A stretch of DNA of 64,000 nt, taken from the NCBI GenBank assembly GCA_017509715.1, contig JAFWOU010000023.1, positions 62,001 through 126,000 on the forward strand. The letters are read 5' to 3'. Source of the stretch: Paludibacteraceae bacterium (GTDB lineage Bacteria > Bacteroidota > Bacteroidia > Bacteroidales > Paludibacteraceae). Of this stretch, positions 50,791 through 60,504 are shown piece by piece. Below the pieces are notes generated by a model, which was not told where the DNA came from, searched no databases, and was given only the letters and a program-made list of their open reading frames with translations. The position numbers were made by a program, and so were the translations under genes. The number at the start of each line of letters is the position of its first letter. The stretch's first letter is position 1.

Positions 50791-53663
50791 AGGGTAACGA
50801 TTTTAGAGCGTGTGACATAGACGAGGTAGCCCTCGACGGTATATCCCATCTGCGAGAGTTGGGACATATAGTCCTGTACCTGGGTACGATGGGCGGGACT
50901 GAGGTGCTGACCGAACTTATAGTCGATGACCACGGCATGGCGGTCGCATAGCATGACGCGGTCGGGCCGGATGGTACGTCCGGAGGCGGTCAGAATAGCG
51001 CGTTCGCTAACGACTTGGTAGCAGGGCGAGAACCAATCACAATCGGCAATGAGCCGCAGGAAATGCTGCCACTCTTCGCGCATACGGGGCAGGTCCTGCT
51101 CGCGTACGCGACCGTCGCGCAGCATGTCCTGGAGGCGCGGTTCGGCATCTTCGGGCGTACGGATGAGCGCGAGCCAGTCGTGCATGAGCGTTCCGAAGTC
51201 CTGGAGCGACAGTTCGTCCTGGATGCCTCGCGTAGAGAGTTGCAGTCGCGAGCCGATAGGCGTGACGTGGTAAGCGGCAGGTAGGGTGGTGGCGGGCATG
51301 GTAAAGCGGTCGGCTTTGCGCGCTTCTGCCTCATAGGGTGCGGCCTCGCCGCGCTCGAAAACGAGGTCATGGTAGTCCGGGTCGTCCTGCAGCAGCAGAT
51401 GAAGCAGCTGTCCGATATCTTTGGGCGAGGGTCCCTTAGCCGTGATGTCGACGGCGCGTCCGAAGCCATACAATTCGCGTACGGGACGCGTGAAGGCTAC
51501 GTAGCTGAGGTTGAGGTTGTCGATGTAGCAATTGCAGAGTTCGCGGTAGTTGTCCTCCATGAAGAGATGGTGCTCTTTCTTGGAAGCAAAAGTCTTCTTG
51601 AAGCCGATGGGCACGTAAGGCAGCATGTCGAAGGGCGGAAGATCGGGGCGGCACCATAGGATCTTGCCCGCGTCGCCGCGACCGGTGCTGATGTCCCAGC
51701 ACATATAGGGCAGGATGACGACCTCAAACTCCAGTCCCTTCGACTTATGGATGGTCATGATGCGTATCGCATCCTCGGAGGGAGCGGAGTTGATATAGGC
51801 CGATTCGGATTTTTGCTCCCAGTAATCGAGGAAGGTGCCGATCTCGGCTGTCTGCTGTTCGCTATAGGCGTAGATGAGGTCCTGGAAGGCGGTGAGATAG
51901 GCCGTGGCGCGTGGCCAAGTATGGAGCTCGAGCGACTGGATGAGTTGCTGCACCTGTTCGTAGAGCGGCAGCAGTTGGGCCTCACGGACAGCCTCCTCTT
52001 GCTCGGCCGTGAGGTAGGGCTCGTCGCTGAGCATGAAGCGGGTGAGGGCGGTGGGGCTGTCGCTGTAGCGCTGCTGCGCGTATGCATAGCGCAGGCTGGT
52101 ACGCGTGACGTCGTCCTCGGGATTGATGGTGAGTCGCAGCAGGTGAACCAGCACCTGTACGGCAGGGTGGGAACCTACGAGCAGACCTTGCTGCGACTCC
52201 ACCTCGTAGCCGTTGCGAAGCAGCAGTTCGGCCATGCGTCCACCCTCCCGGCCGTTGCGCACGAGCATAGTCACTTGCCCCATGCGGTAGTGGCGGTCGC
52301 GGAGCGTAGGCAGCAGGTCGAGCACGGCTTGGTCGGCTTGGCAGAGGAAGTCCTCTTTTCGTTTGGCTTCGAACCATTGCAGCCGGACGTGGCCGGTTAG
52401 GTCCTGGTGCTTGGCCTGCTGATGGAGTGTGGCGTAGGCTTGGCGCACGGCTTCGCCCAGTTCGGAAGGCATCAGTTTGTCTTGCTCAAACTGCTCGGCT
52501 ACCCATGTGACGTAGCGCGCGAAAAGGTCGTTGTTGGTCTCGACGATGGTGCGGGCACTACGGTAGTTGGTGTCCATCGTGGGCTGCTCGCAGTCGGGAA
52601 ACTCGTGCGGCAGGTTTTGCAGCAGGTGCCAGTCGGAGTTACGGAAGCGGTAGATACTCTGCTTCACGTCACCCACGATGAGGTTCCGGTATCCGTTGCT
52701 GTGCGACTCGGCGACGAGCGGACGGAAGTTCTGCCACTGCATGGCCGAGGTGTCCTGAAACTCATCGATCATATAGTGGTGGTAGCGCGTACCGATCTTC
52801 TCGTAGATAAAGGGCGAGTCGGCATCGTCGATGATGCGATGGAGCAGGCTCTTAATCTGGTCGATAGGTAGTCGTTTCTGCTCGCGGTTGGTGCGCTGGA
52901 TCTGTTCCCAAACGTCGCTGAGCATACCGAGGGTGTTGAGGTTCTTTAGGATAGCATCCGCCGTGGCACGCTCGCGGGTGTGATCTTTGTCGTCGGGGAT
53001 AGCCTCGAGCGCCTGGCGGTAACGATGCAGCAGGTCCTTGTCGGTCAACAGGGGGCGTATGCTATCGAGCAACTGTTGGAGACGCTCGGTGAAGAGTGCG
53101 TTGCTGAATTCCTGGATCTTATCGCGCGGACTCCATGACTCGCTACGGGATATATTGTCGAGGGCAAAATCCTGGATCCATGTGCTGAGTTCTTCGGTGG
53201 TCTGGCGGTGGTTGAGGGCAAAGAAGATGTCGTCCACAGCCTGGCGTATGATCTCTTTCTGCTCGAGCGAGATGGTGAATTGGGCCGAGAGGCCTACCTC
53301 GCGGGCGAAGGACTGGACCACCTGCTGGAAGAACGAGTCGATGGTCAGTACGGCAAAGCGGGTATAGTCTTGCAGGATAGCATGCAGACCGTGCTGCGCA
53401 CGCGCTTGTATCTGCTGGCGGTCTATATGCAGGTCGCGCCGGAGCGCCTCGGTATAGGGCGACCGGGCGGGGTCGACGCTGAGCAGGTGGAGTTCTTTCA
53501 GGATTCGCTCTTTCATCTCGGCTGTCGCCTTCTTGGTGAAGGTGACGGCGAGAATATGCCGATAGCGATCAGCCTGCTCATTGCTGAGCAGCAAGCGGAT
53601 GTACTCGTATGCGAGTGTGTAGGTCTTTCCGCTACCGGCCGATGCTTTGTAGAGCGAGATCAT
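50787..53663 (-). CDS. UvrD/AddA-like helicase-nuclease
   Basis: 958 residues. Walker A YKASAGSGKTYTLAYEYIRL, motif Ia AVTFTKKATAEMKERI, Walker B YMIDEFQDTSAMQW, motif III GDVKQSIYRFRNSDW, motif V IRIMTIHKSKGLEFEVVILP, and motif VI YVAFTRPVRELYGFG. A RecB-type nuclease end follows (RPDRVMLCD, VVIDYKFG). It processes double-strand DNA ends for recombination. The usual AddB-type partner is not adjacent in the window. Stop-start overlap of 4 bp with rimM; 19 bp after the Rieske-like gene. Confidence 0.9.
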   Translation of the reverse strand: MISLYKASAGSGKTYTLAYEYIRLLLSNEQADRYRHILAVTFTKKATAEMKERILKELHLLSVDPARSPYTEALRRDLHIDRQQIQARAQHGLHAILQDYTRFAVLTIDSFFQQVVQSFAREVGLSAQFTISLEQKEIIRQAVDDIFFALNHRQTTEELSTWIQDFALDNISRSESWSPRDKIQEFSNALFTERLQQLLDSIRPLLTDKDLLHRYRQALEAIPDDKDHTRERATADAILKNLNTLGMLSDVWEQIQRTNREQKRLPIDQIKSLLHRIIDDADSPFIYEKIGTRYHHYMIDEFQDTSAMQWQNFRPLVAESHSNGYRNLIVGDVKQSIYRFRNSDWHLLQNLPHEFPDCEQPTMDTNYRSARTIVETNNDLFARYVTWVAEQFEQDKLMPSELGEAVRQAYATLHQQAKHQDLTGHVRLQWFEAKRKEDFLCQADQAVLDLLPTLRDRHYRMGQVTMLVRNGREGGRMAELLLRNGYEVESQQGLLVGSHPAVQVLVHLLRLTINPEDDVTRTSLRYAYAQQRYSDSPTALTRFMLSDEPYLTAEQEEAVREAQLLPLYEQVQQLIQSLELHTWPRATAYLTAFQDLIYAYSEQQTAEIGTFLDYWEQKSESAYINSAPSEDAIRIMTIHKSKGLEFEVVILPYMCWDISTGRGDAGKILWCRPDLPPFDMLPYVPIGFKKTFASKKEHHLFMEDNYRELCNCYIDNLNLSYVAFTRPVRELYGFGRAVDITAKGPSPKDIGQLLHLLLQDDPDYHDLVFERGEAAPYEAEARKADRFTMPATTLPAAYHVTPIGSRLQLSTRGIQDELSLQDFGTLMHDWLALIRTPEDAEPRLQDMLRDGRVREQDLPRMREEWQHFLRLIADCDWFSPCYQVVSERAILTASGRTIRPDRVMLCDRHAVVIDYKFGQHLSPAHRTQVQDYMSQLSQMGYTVEGYLVYVTRSKIVTL

Positions 53664-53682
53664 GGTATGCTGTTCGGTTGTC

Positions 53683-54192
53683 TTATTGCGAGATAGTCAG
53701 TTTGCCGTTAGCCTGGATGATGGGGTAGCGCCGGAGTGCCTCGGTAGCGATACGCTGGGTAGGCACGGCGAGTCCCCAACTCATGTCGTAGCGTTCGCCG
53801 CAGATGGGGCACACGGCAAAGAAGCCGTCCATCTCTACGGGATGCTTGGGGTCGAGGCAATGTGGGCAGCACATGTCGAAGGCATTGTAGCGACTACCGC
53901 CGTCGATATATACGATCACGCCGCCGTAGCCGATCATGTCGGTGGCGGCCAAGGCTTGGGTATAGTCGTGGTAGTGGTAGCCCTGCCGATCGATGGTGAT
54001 ATAGTCGTAGGTGGCTTCGGGCACGAAATGCACGAACTGTCCCAACTGGGTGTTGATGGTGAGGCGCACGGGGTAGGTGGGCACCGAGCTGCGCATCGTG
54101 GTGCCCTCGCACGTCGTGAGGAGCACCGGCAGGAGGATGCTCACGATGATGCGACCGATGGTCGGTATATTTAGTAGCCCGTTACGCCGCAT
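53683..54192 (-). CDS. Rieske-like fold lipoprotein with CxH...CxxC ligands
   Basis: 169 residues with an N-terminal hydrophobic segment and possible lipobox LLTTC. The C-terminal half follows the Rieske pattern (YNAFDMCCPHCLD, FFAVCPICGERYDMSWGLAV, EALRRYPI), but the second motif is CPIC, not CxxH, so it has one His and three or more Cys. It could bind an Fe-S cluster with altered ligands, or zinc. Overlaps the FKBP gene by 22 bp. Extracytoplasmic; partner unknown. Confidence 0.75.
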   Translation of the reverse strand: MRRNGLLNIPTIGRIIVSILLPVLLTTCEGTTMRSSVPTYPVRLTINTQLGQFVHFVPEATYDYITIDRQGYHYHDYTQALAATDMIGYGGVIVYIDGGSRYNAFDMCCPHCLDPKHPVEMDGFFAVCPICGERYDMSWGLAVPTQRIATEALRRYPIIQANGKLTISQ

Positions 54193-54683
54193 ATATGGAT
54201 GTCGTAGATGAGGGTGGAATAGGGCGGGATGTAACCTTGGGTACCTTCCGTACCTTCGTTACCCACGGCGTTGTAGGTGTCGTTGTCGGTCACCTTGTCT
54301 TCGTCGTAACCCAAGGCGTAGGGGATGAAGATGCGGATGTCGCCGTTGTTATGGATCAAGCAGCAGCCCTCGGCAAAGCCGGAGATGACCTGCGCGAGGT
54401 TGAAGGTGGCATGGCCGCCCTCTACCTTGTTGCCATTAATGAGGCGCAACGTGTAGTCGCACGTGACGTAGCTGGTCTTGTTAGGCCGTGCATCGGAGGG
54501 CGTTGGGTCGGCGATGATCTTGTACTGCAGCCCGCTGGGCGTGACACGCACGCCGGGGTCGTTCTGCAGGTTCTGCGTCAACCACAGTTCGTTCTGCACT
54601 TTCCAGTCCATCCAGTTGTTTTCCTTGCAGCCCGTCAGGGCGAGGCAGAGGGTCAGGTATAAGAGTATTCGTTTCATTGTCAT
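54171..54683 (-). CDS. FKBP-type peptidyl-prolyl isomerase-like lipoprotein
   Basis: 170 residues; lipobox LALTGC. FKBP pattern GVRVTPSGLQYKIIADPTPS, VTCDYTLRLINGNKVEGGHA, VISGFAEGCCLIHNNGDIRI, YIPPYSTLIYDIHI. A periplasmic folding helper is the expected role; several aromatic active-site positions differ from FKBP12, so activity is uncertain. ATG 54677 is an alternative start. 15 bp after the EnvC-like gene. Confidence 0.85.
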   Translation of the reverse strand: MTMKRILLYLTLCLALTGCKENNWMDWKVQNELWLTQNLQNDPGVRVTPSGLQYKIIADPTPSDARPNKTSYVTCDYTLRLINGNKVEGGHATFNLAQVISGFAEGCCLIHNNGDIRIFIPYALGYDEDKVTDNDTYNAVGNEGTEGTQGYIPPYSTLIYDIHICGVTGY

Positions 54684-54698
54684 AGCGTGTTATGTGGG

Positions 54699-55883
54699 TT
54701 AATGTGAGATCCATGCACTGGGGTTGAGTATGTCGCGCCCTTTGTAGATCTGGAAATAGAGTTCGGTCTTGTTGTCCTGCTCCGGGTCGGTGTAGATGGT
54801 ACCGATATTTTGCTTGGTCTCCACCTTGCTGCCGGCCTTGACGCTCAGCTTGCTCAGTCCGGCATAGACGGTGCGGTAGTTACCATGCTGGATGATGACA
54901 GCATAGGTGTTGCCCATCATGAAGCAACTGGTCACCTCGCCTTTGTATACGGCGCGAGCTTGTTCGCCGGCCGTGGTCTGGATATAGATACCCTTGTTGT
55001 CGACGATCACGCGCTCGTGTACTGGATGCTTGTGCTTACCGAACTGACCGCTGATGTGTCCTTTGGCTACGGGCCAAGGCAGACGACCTTTGTTCTTTTC
55101 AAAGTCGCCCTGCACGAGTTGCTGCTCCTTGGTAATACCGCCTTTCTGGGTCTGCTTCTCGGCCTCCTTGCGGATGATCTCGGCGATCTTCTGGTCCAGA
55201 CGTGCTACCTCTTTCTGCTTCTTCTGCAGCGCGGCACCCAGGTTCTTCTCTTTCTGCTTGAGTTGGACTAACATCTCCTGCTGACGACGTTCGTCACGCG
55301 CTAGGTTGTCCTGCTCACGTTGCTGGACACGCATGGTGGTCTGCTTGTCGTTGAGGTTTGTGCGTAGCTGGGTGTTTTTCTCGTTGAGCTTAGCCGTGGT
55401 CTGCTGGATGCGGCGTGCCTGCTCCGACTTGGTCTCGGCAAAGCGCTCCAGGAATTGTACCCGCTTGAGCAGTTGTTGGAAATTCTCCGACGAGAGGATA
55501 TACAATAGCGGTTGTTGTTGCAACTGGGCATAGTGGCTCTCGCGTATGAGTTGGGCATAGTCGGCCTTAAGACGTGCCAGTTCACGCTGCAGTTCGCCAC
55601 GCCGTTTGGTGTTGGTGGCTATCTGCTGGTCCAGGGCGTCGATCTCCTGACCGATGACCGTGATGAGTTGCTTCTGCGTCTTGATGTTTTGGTTCAGCAG
55701 CGAGAGCTTGTTCATCGTGGCCTTCTGGTCCTGCTTGGTCTGCTGGATCATCTTGTTGGTATTGCTGATCTCCTTCTGCAGGTTGGCGCGTTTCTTCTCC
55801 AGCGACTTCTTGGTGTCGGCCGCCGAGAGGCCACCGACCGACAGGAGTGCGGCGAGTAGTATCAATATCGTTCTTCTCATCAT
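54699..55883 (-). CDS. EnvC-like murein hydrolase activator (degenerate LytM/M23)
   Basis: 394 residues. Signal peptide MMRRTILILLAALLSVGGLSA, long coiled coil (about 22-255), then an M23/LytM domain (GHISGQFGKHKHPVHERVIV onward). The zinc-ligand HxH is changed (LHFEI-type motif reads ELYFQI, and YAHL reads YAGL), so it is probably non-catalytic and activates amidases, as E. coli EnvC does. Overlaps DUF4292 by 4 bp; this TPR-DUF4292-M23 order is common in Bacteroidota. Confidence 0.9.
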   Translation of the reverse strand: MMRRTILILLAALLSVGGLSAADTKKSLEKKRANLQKEISNTNKMIQQTKQDQKATMNKLSLLNQNIKTQKQLITVIGQEIDALDQQIATNTKRRGELQRELARLKADYAQLIRESHYAQLQQQPLLYILSSENFQQLLKRVQFLERFAETKSEQARRIQQTTAKLNEKNTQLRTNLNDKQTTMRVQQREQDNLARDERRQQEMLVQLKQKEKNLGAALQKKQKEVARLDQKIAEIIRKEAEKQTQKGGITKEQQLVQGDFEKNKGRLPWPVAKGHISGQFGKHKHPVHERVIVDNKGIYIQTTAGEQARAVYKGEVTSCFMMGNTYAVIIQHGNYRTVYAGLSKLSVKAGSKVETKQNIGTIYTDPEQDNKTELYFQIYKGRDILNPSAWISH

Positions 55884-56572
55884 TTCAGTAGGCTGCGAAT
55901 ATCTTTTTTCGTATAGCGCTTCAGGTCGGCACGCTGTATGGTGAGCGGCTTATTGAGCGTCGGAGTGGTATAGGTCATCTCCAGCGAGGCGCTGCCCTGC
56001 TTGGCCGTGTAGGTCAGTACGCCGTTCTTGGCCGAGGCGGGTGTCTTGCCGCTGGCCAGGCTACGCAGGTCGGCATAGGTCACGAACGGACGCACCACGG
56101 CATTGATCTCGGCATACGTGGCGCGATAGTACTCCTTGTCGTTGCGGTTGATCACGGTCACGTCGTGCGGCGTTGCCTCGATGCGAAATACCTCGATGCC
56201 GAAGATGGGCGTGATGGATATCACGACGAGCGAGTCCCATACGGCCTGGGTCGAGCAGGTAGATGTGAAGGTCTTGCCGCCCATCGATACCTTGGCTTTG
56301 GCGCCGCGCATCGTGCAGGTGTTCCAGTCGCGCTTCTCCGTAGGAACCGGAGTGGCCGGTTCTGAGAGCACGGCTTGAGCGCCGGTGAGTTCACTCATCA
56401 TGCTGTTGAGCGCATTCAGCTGTTGCTGCATGGTGCCCATCTGCTGCTGCATGCTGTCCAGCTGCTGAGTCATCCGGGTCTGCTGTTGCTCCATGAGGGC
56501 CAACTGCTTGGTGGTGCTGCAACTGCTCAGGCCGAGCAGCACAGCCAGTAGGATATAATAGTATCGTCTCAT
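55880..56572 (-). CDS. DUF4292 lipoprotein
   Basis: 230 residues. Lipobox GLSSC, a Gln/Met-rich coiled coil (about 25-65: QQTRMTQQLDSMQQQMGTMQ), then a LolA/LolB-like beta domain (CTMRGAKAKVSMGGKTFT, WDSLVVISITPIFGIEVFRI, LTYTAKQGSASLEMTYT). The WDS..I.P..GIE..R pattern is typical of DUF4292. An envelope or lipid-handling role is suggested by fold only. 4-bp overlaps on both sides. Confidence 0.88.
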   Translation of the reverse strand: MRRYYYILLAVLLGLSSCSTTKQLALMEQQQTRMTQQLDSMQQQMGTMQQQLNALNSMMSELTGAQAVLSEPATPVPTEKRDWNTCTMRGAKAKVSMGGKTFTSTCSTQAVWDSLVVISITPIFGIEVFRIEATPHDVTVINRNDKEYYRATYAEINAVVRPFVTYADLRSLASGKTPASAKNGVLTYTAKQGSASLEMTYTTPTLNKPLTIQRADLKRYTKKDIRSLLK

Positions 56573-57555
56573 TTGTAGATCGTTTTATAGTGTTTCCAAA
56601 TCTCGTCTTTCAGTACCGATGTCGGGTTGACCATCTGCATGGCTTTGCGGATATAGTAGCGTGCCATGTTGTGCTCACCTTTTAGGTAGAGTATCCAGGC
56701 GTAGGTGTCCATGTAGTTGGCATTCTCCTCGTCGATCTTCATGGCCCGCAGCACCAGCGTCTCGGCGTAGTCCAGGTCGGTCTTTTTTTGAGCGAGGGCC
56801 CAGGCGTAGTTGTTGAGGATGTGGTCGTTGAGCGGGTTGATCAGCAGGTAGCGGTCGTAGAGCGGTCGCATCCGCTTAAGCGGCGTGTTCTTCTCGTTCA
56901 GTAGGTCGATCAGTTGCCCCAGTACCTCCTCGTCGATGGGATCCACCGCCAGGTAGTTCTCTAGCGCCTGCCGGGCCTGCTTGTCTTTCTTGAGGTAGCG
57001 GTAGAGGCGGTAGCGCATCATGGCGCAACGGGCATCGGCTCCCTGTATCTCCTCAATATGATCCAGGGCGTCCAGGGTGTTGGTCCAGTCCTCTAGTTGC
57101 ACATATACCGTCGCCAAGGTCTCCCATAGTTCAGCGTCCTTCGGACTGGCTTCGGCAGCAGTTTTCAGTATGTTGCGCTTGGTCTCCAGCGACCGGGTGT
57201 TTTCCACCCCCGTCGAGAAATGATTTAGCAGACCGTAATAGACCTGCCAGTGTGCTCCCGGATCCAGCACAAAGGCCCGTGCCAGGTGGTTAATAGCCTC
57301 TAAGTTACGTCCTGTGCCCCAGTACAGCAAACCGATCGTCTCCTGCGTCATGGCATCGTTGGGGTTGAGTTGCTCGCATAGCAGCAGGAGCATCAGTGCC
57401 CGGTCGTACTCTTTGGCTTCCTGGGCCTGGCGGGCGGCATACCAGTAGTAGGTGAACTGCTGCTCACGTTGCCGCGCGGTCTGCTGGGCCATAATCGGAC
57501 CGGCGAACATCCCCACCAATCCTAAAAATACTATGAATCGCTTACCATTCACCAT
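56569..57555 (-). CDS. Secreted TPR protein
   Basis: 328 residues. Signal peptide (KRFIVFLGLVGMFAGPIMA), then about seven TPR-like helix pairs (EYDRALMLLLLCEQLNPNDA, RNLEAINHLARAFVLDPGAH, EHNMARYYIRKAMQMVNP). A periplasmic scaffold expected to work with the adjacent DUF4292 and EnvC-like proteins. The start-codon region falls in an ACCATTC heptamer repeat. Confidence 0.88.
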   Translation of the reverse strand: MVNGKRFIVFLGLVGMFAGPIMAQQTARQREQQFTYYWYAARQAQEAKEYDRALMLLLLCEQLNPNDAMTQETIGLLYWGTGRNLEAINHLARAFVLDPGAHWQVYYGLLNHFSTGVENTRSLETKRNILKTAAEASPKDAELWETLATVYVQLEDWTNTLDALDHIEEIQGADARCAMMRYRLYRYLKKDKQARQALENYLAVDPIDEEVLGQLIDLLNEKNTPLKRMRPLYDRYLLINPLNDHILNNYAWALAQKKTDLDYAETLVLRAMKIDEENANYMDTYAWILYLKGEHNMARYYIRKAMQMVNPTSVLKDEIWKHYKTIYK

Positions 57556-57574
57556 TCGCCATTCGTCTTTCGCC
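57544..57574. repeat. ACCATTC heptamer repeat over a start codon
   Basis: ACCATTC ACCATTC GCCATTC GTCTTTC GCC, covering the TPR gene start and the gap to dut. Related to GGCGAAT units at 40376. Confidence 0.8.
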
Positions 57575-57575
57575 T

Positions 57576-58010
<435 letters not shown>

Positions 58011-58051
58011 AATGTTTCTTTTTGCTAGGCGTCCTAGGCTTCCTGGGTTTC

Positions 58052-58933
58052 CTAGAATCGTTTTTCTACCAGTACTCTGAGTCCGTCCTGCACGATCTGT
58101 ATGTGTATATCCTTCTCCATGTCCACCGGGTCGCCGTCGATATGGAAGGCCGAAGCCGTCTCACGCTCCACCCACACCTCGCGGGTCCGGATTGTATCCA
58201 TAAACAGGCTGTTGTCGATCGACTTGGTGAACAGCCTCAGGGCCAAGCCCGGTGCACCCAGCAGGGCGCTGCTGCTCATGATGCATATGTCCATCTTGCC
58301 GTCCTGCACGCTCGCCTTCGGGGCGATATAAGCTTCATAGCCCCACTGACTGGCGTTGGCAAAGGTCATCAGAAAGGCCTTGTGCGTCACGTCGATCCCC
58401 TCGCCCTTTAGGTGGTACACCTCCGGACGGTACAGCAGCACGTCCTTGAGCACGTTCTGCAAGTAGGTGGCAAACCCGCGACGGGTGGAGCCCGCAAACT
58501 GGTCTGCTATCAGGGCATCAAAACCCGTGCCACACGTGCTGACAAACAGCCGGCCGTTGGCCAGTCCGTAGTCTACGCTGATCGGCTCCGAATGATTGAG
58601 CATCTCGATGGCGCGGTTGGTACGCACGGGGATATCCAGGTGGCGGGCAAAACCGTTGCCGCTACCCATGGGTAGGATACCCATCGCCGTCTGCGTGTCT
58701 CGCAGACCACGTGCTACTTCGTTCACAGTACCGTCACCGCCCACGGCTACCACGGCGTCAAAACCCATACCCGCAAACTGACGAGCCAACTCCTCTGCAT
58801 GCCCCTGGCGCTCGGTGAAGACGATATTCTCCAACCACTGCTCGTGATCCAGGGTCTCACGAATCAACTTGGGCAACTTGCGCTTGTTCTGCGTACCCGA
58901 GATCGGATTGATAAGAAATGCAATATTTTTCAT
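58052..58933 (-). CDS. Diacylglycerol/lipid kinase family protein (DagK_cat, YegS-like)
   Basis: 293 residues. [19 protein letters not shown], then [17 protein letters not shown] and [16 protein letters not shown], the DagK catalytic set; the C-domain has [10 protein letters not shown] and [13 protein letters not shown]. Phosphorylates a membrane lipid (diacylglycerol or a sphingoid base). First gene of the minus directon, with a TAATTTTG box 21 bp upstream of its ATG. Confidence 0.92.
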   Translation of the reverse strand: MKNIAFLINPISGTQNKRKLPKLIRETLDHEQWLENIVFTERQGHAEELARQFAGMGFDAVVAVGGDGTVNEVARGLRDTQTAMGILPMGSGNGFARHLDIPVRTNRAIEMLNHSEPISVDYGLANGRLFVSTCGTGFDALIADQFAGSTRRGFATYLQNVLKDVLLYRPEVYHLKGEGIDVTHKAFLMTFANASQWGYEAYIAPKASVQDGKMDICIMSSSALLGAPGLALRLFTKSIDNSLFMDTIRTREVWVERETASAFHIDGDPVDMEKDIHIQIVQDGLRVLVEKRF

Positions 58934-58953
58934 TGTTTACGTAATATCGGGCG

Positions 58954-58961
58954 CAAAATTA
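58954..58961 (-). promoter_or_regulatory. -7 box for the DAG-kinase-led directon
   Basis: Minus strand TAATTTTGCGCC. Divergent from 58994; the TTTGCATATATCC element lies between the two boxes. Confidence 0.65.
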
Positions 58962-58993
58962 CAAAAAAATTTGCATATATCCAAAAAAAATAG

Positions 58994-59001
58994 TAACTTT
59001 G
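58994..59001 (+). promoter_or_regulatory. -7 box for the DUF4301 gene
   Basis: TAACTTTGCAGC with TTTGCATATATCC upstream; leader about 65 nt. Confidence 0.7.
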
Positions 59002-59077
59002 CAGCAAATTCGAGTGAAAAAGCTCGTTTATACACGTGTTTGCGCAAGTTTAATAACCCCTTAAAGCAATATTAACC

Positions 59078-60418
59078 ATGGATTTTTCATCATCTGATCT
59101 CATGCAATTAGAGGCTCGCGGAATATCCGTAGAGCAGGCTCAGCAACAGTTAGACAGCTTCCGTACCGGTTTTCCGCCGCTGGACATCGTAGCACCCGCT
59201 TCGGTCAAGGATGGTATCCTGGCCCCGAAGAAAGAGGAGCAGGAGATGTACATCAAGGCTTGGCAGGACTATCTGGCCGAGGGTCACAAGATCCTGAAAT
59301 TCGTGCCCGCATCGGGTGCTGCCAGCCGTATGTTCAAGAAGCTCTTCGAGTACCTGGACAATGGTGAGGAGACCGAGGCGGTCAAGATCTTCCTGGCGCA
59401 TAAGTCGGAATTCGCTTTCGGGCCCCAGCTCGAGGGCAAAGAGGGACAAGAAGCTGTGCGCTACCTCCTGGAGGATATGCACTATGGTCAGCTGCCCAAA
59501 GGCTTGCTCCTGTTCCATAAGTACCGCGACGGTGCCCGCACGCCTGCGTTGGAGCATATGGTAGAGGGTGCCCAGTATGCCGCATCCGAGGGTAAGGTAC
59601 ATCTGCATTTTACCGTTTCCCACGAACATCTGCCGCTCTTCCGTCAGCATATTGCCGAGCATCTGACCGAGTACGAGAATCGTTATGGCGTTAAGTACGA
59701 CGTGTCGTTCTCCGAACAGCTACCTTCCACCGACACTTTGGCCGGCAACCCCGATGGTACGCCGTTCCGCACGGCCGATGGTAAACTCCTCTTCCGTCCC
59801 GGCGGACACGGAGCACTCATCCAGAACCTCAATCAGCAGGATGCTGACGTCATCTTCATCAAGAATATCGACAACGTCGTGCCCGATCGCCTCAAGAAAG
59901 ATACGATTCGTTACAAGCAGATCCTGGCCGGTGTGCTCGTTACTGAGCAGCGTCGCGTCTTCGAGCGCCTGCAAGATCCGTCGATCGACGAGAAGGAACG
60001 CGCCATGCTCATGCGTCCGATACGCGTATGCGGCGTAGTGAAGAATACGGGCGAACCCGGTGGCGGACCGTTCTTGGTACGTGATGCCGACGGTACTATC
60101 TCGCGCCAGATTCTCGAGTCGAGCCAGATCAGCGATCCTAAGCTCATGGCCGAGGCTACCCACTTCAATCCCGTGGACCTCGTCTGCGCTACCAAGGATA
60201 CGGAGGGACATCCGTACAACCTGCCCGACTTCGTCGATCCTGCTACGGGCTTCATCTCGCATAAGTCCAAGGACGGTAAGGACCTGCTGGCACTCGAGTT
60301 GCCGGGTCTCTGGAATGGTGCCATGGCTAAGTGGAATACTATCTTTGTCGAGGTACCGGTTTCTACCTTCAACCCCGTCAAGGAGGTCAACGACCTGCTC
60401 CGCGACCAACACTGCTAA
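59078..60418 (+). CDS. DUF4301 protein
   Basis: 446 residues, cytoplasmic. MDFSSSDLMQLEARGISVEQ and KFVPASGAASRMFKKLFEYL are typical of DUF4301, together with VKYDVSFSEQLPSTDTLAGN, LLFRPGGHGALIQNLNQQDA and VCGVVKNTGEPGGGPFLV. The PASGAASRM and GGHGALI segments resemble a nucleotidyl/sugar-phosphate transferase loop, but no reaction is established. Single gene with promoter and terminator. Confidence 0.9.
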   Translation: MDFSSSDLMQLEARGISVEQAQQQLDSFRTGFPPLDIVAPASVKDGILAPKKEEQEMYIKAWQDYLAEGHKILKFVPASGAASRMFKKLFEYLDNGEETEAVKIFLAHKSEFAFGPQLEGKEGQEAVRYLLEDMHYGQLPKGLLLFHKYRDGARTPALEHMVEGAQYAASEGKVHLHFTVSHEHLPLFRQHIAEHLTEYENRYGVKYDVSFSEQLPSTDTLAGNPDGTPFRTADGKLLFRPGGHGALIQNLNQQDADVIFIKNIDNVVPDRLKKDTIRYKQILAGVLVTEQRRVFERLQDPSIDEKERAMLMRPIRVCGVVKNTGEPGGGPFLVRDADGTISRQILESSQISDPKLMAEATHFNPVDLVCATKDTEGHPYNLPDFVDPATGFISHKSKDGKDLLALELPGLWNGAMAKWNTIFVEVPVSTFNPVKEVNDLLRDQHC

Positions 60419-60431
60419 ACCCGCAAAAAAC

Positions 60432-60465
60432 GAATCGCATCTCCCCACCGGGAGGTGCGATTCTT
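60432..60465 (+). terminator. Terminator after the DUF4301 gene
   Basis: GAATCGCATCTCCC-CACC-GGGAGGTGCGATTC stem (one mismatch-type pair) followed by TTTACTCC. It may also serve the convergent LRR gene. Confidence 0.8.
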
Positions 60466-60504
60466 TACTCCTTTACTCCTTCACTCCTTCACTCCTTTAC
60501 CTCT
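60465..60504. repeat. TTACTCCT octamer repeat
   Basis: TTACTCCT x2, TCACTCCT x2, TTACCTCT. It runs into the LRR gene and encodes its last residues (EVKE). Confidence 0.85.
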
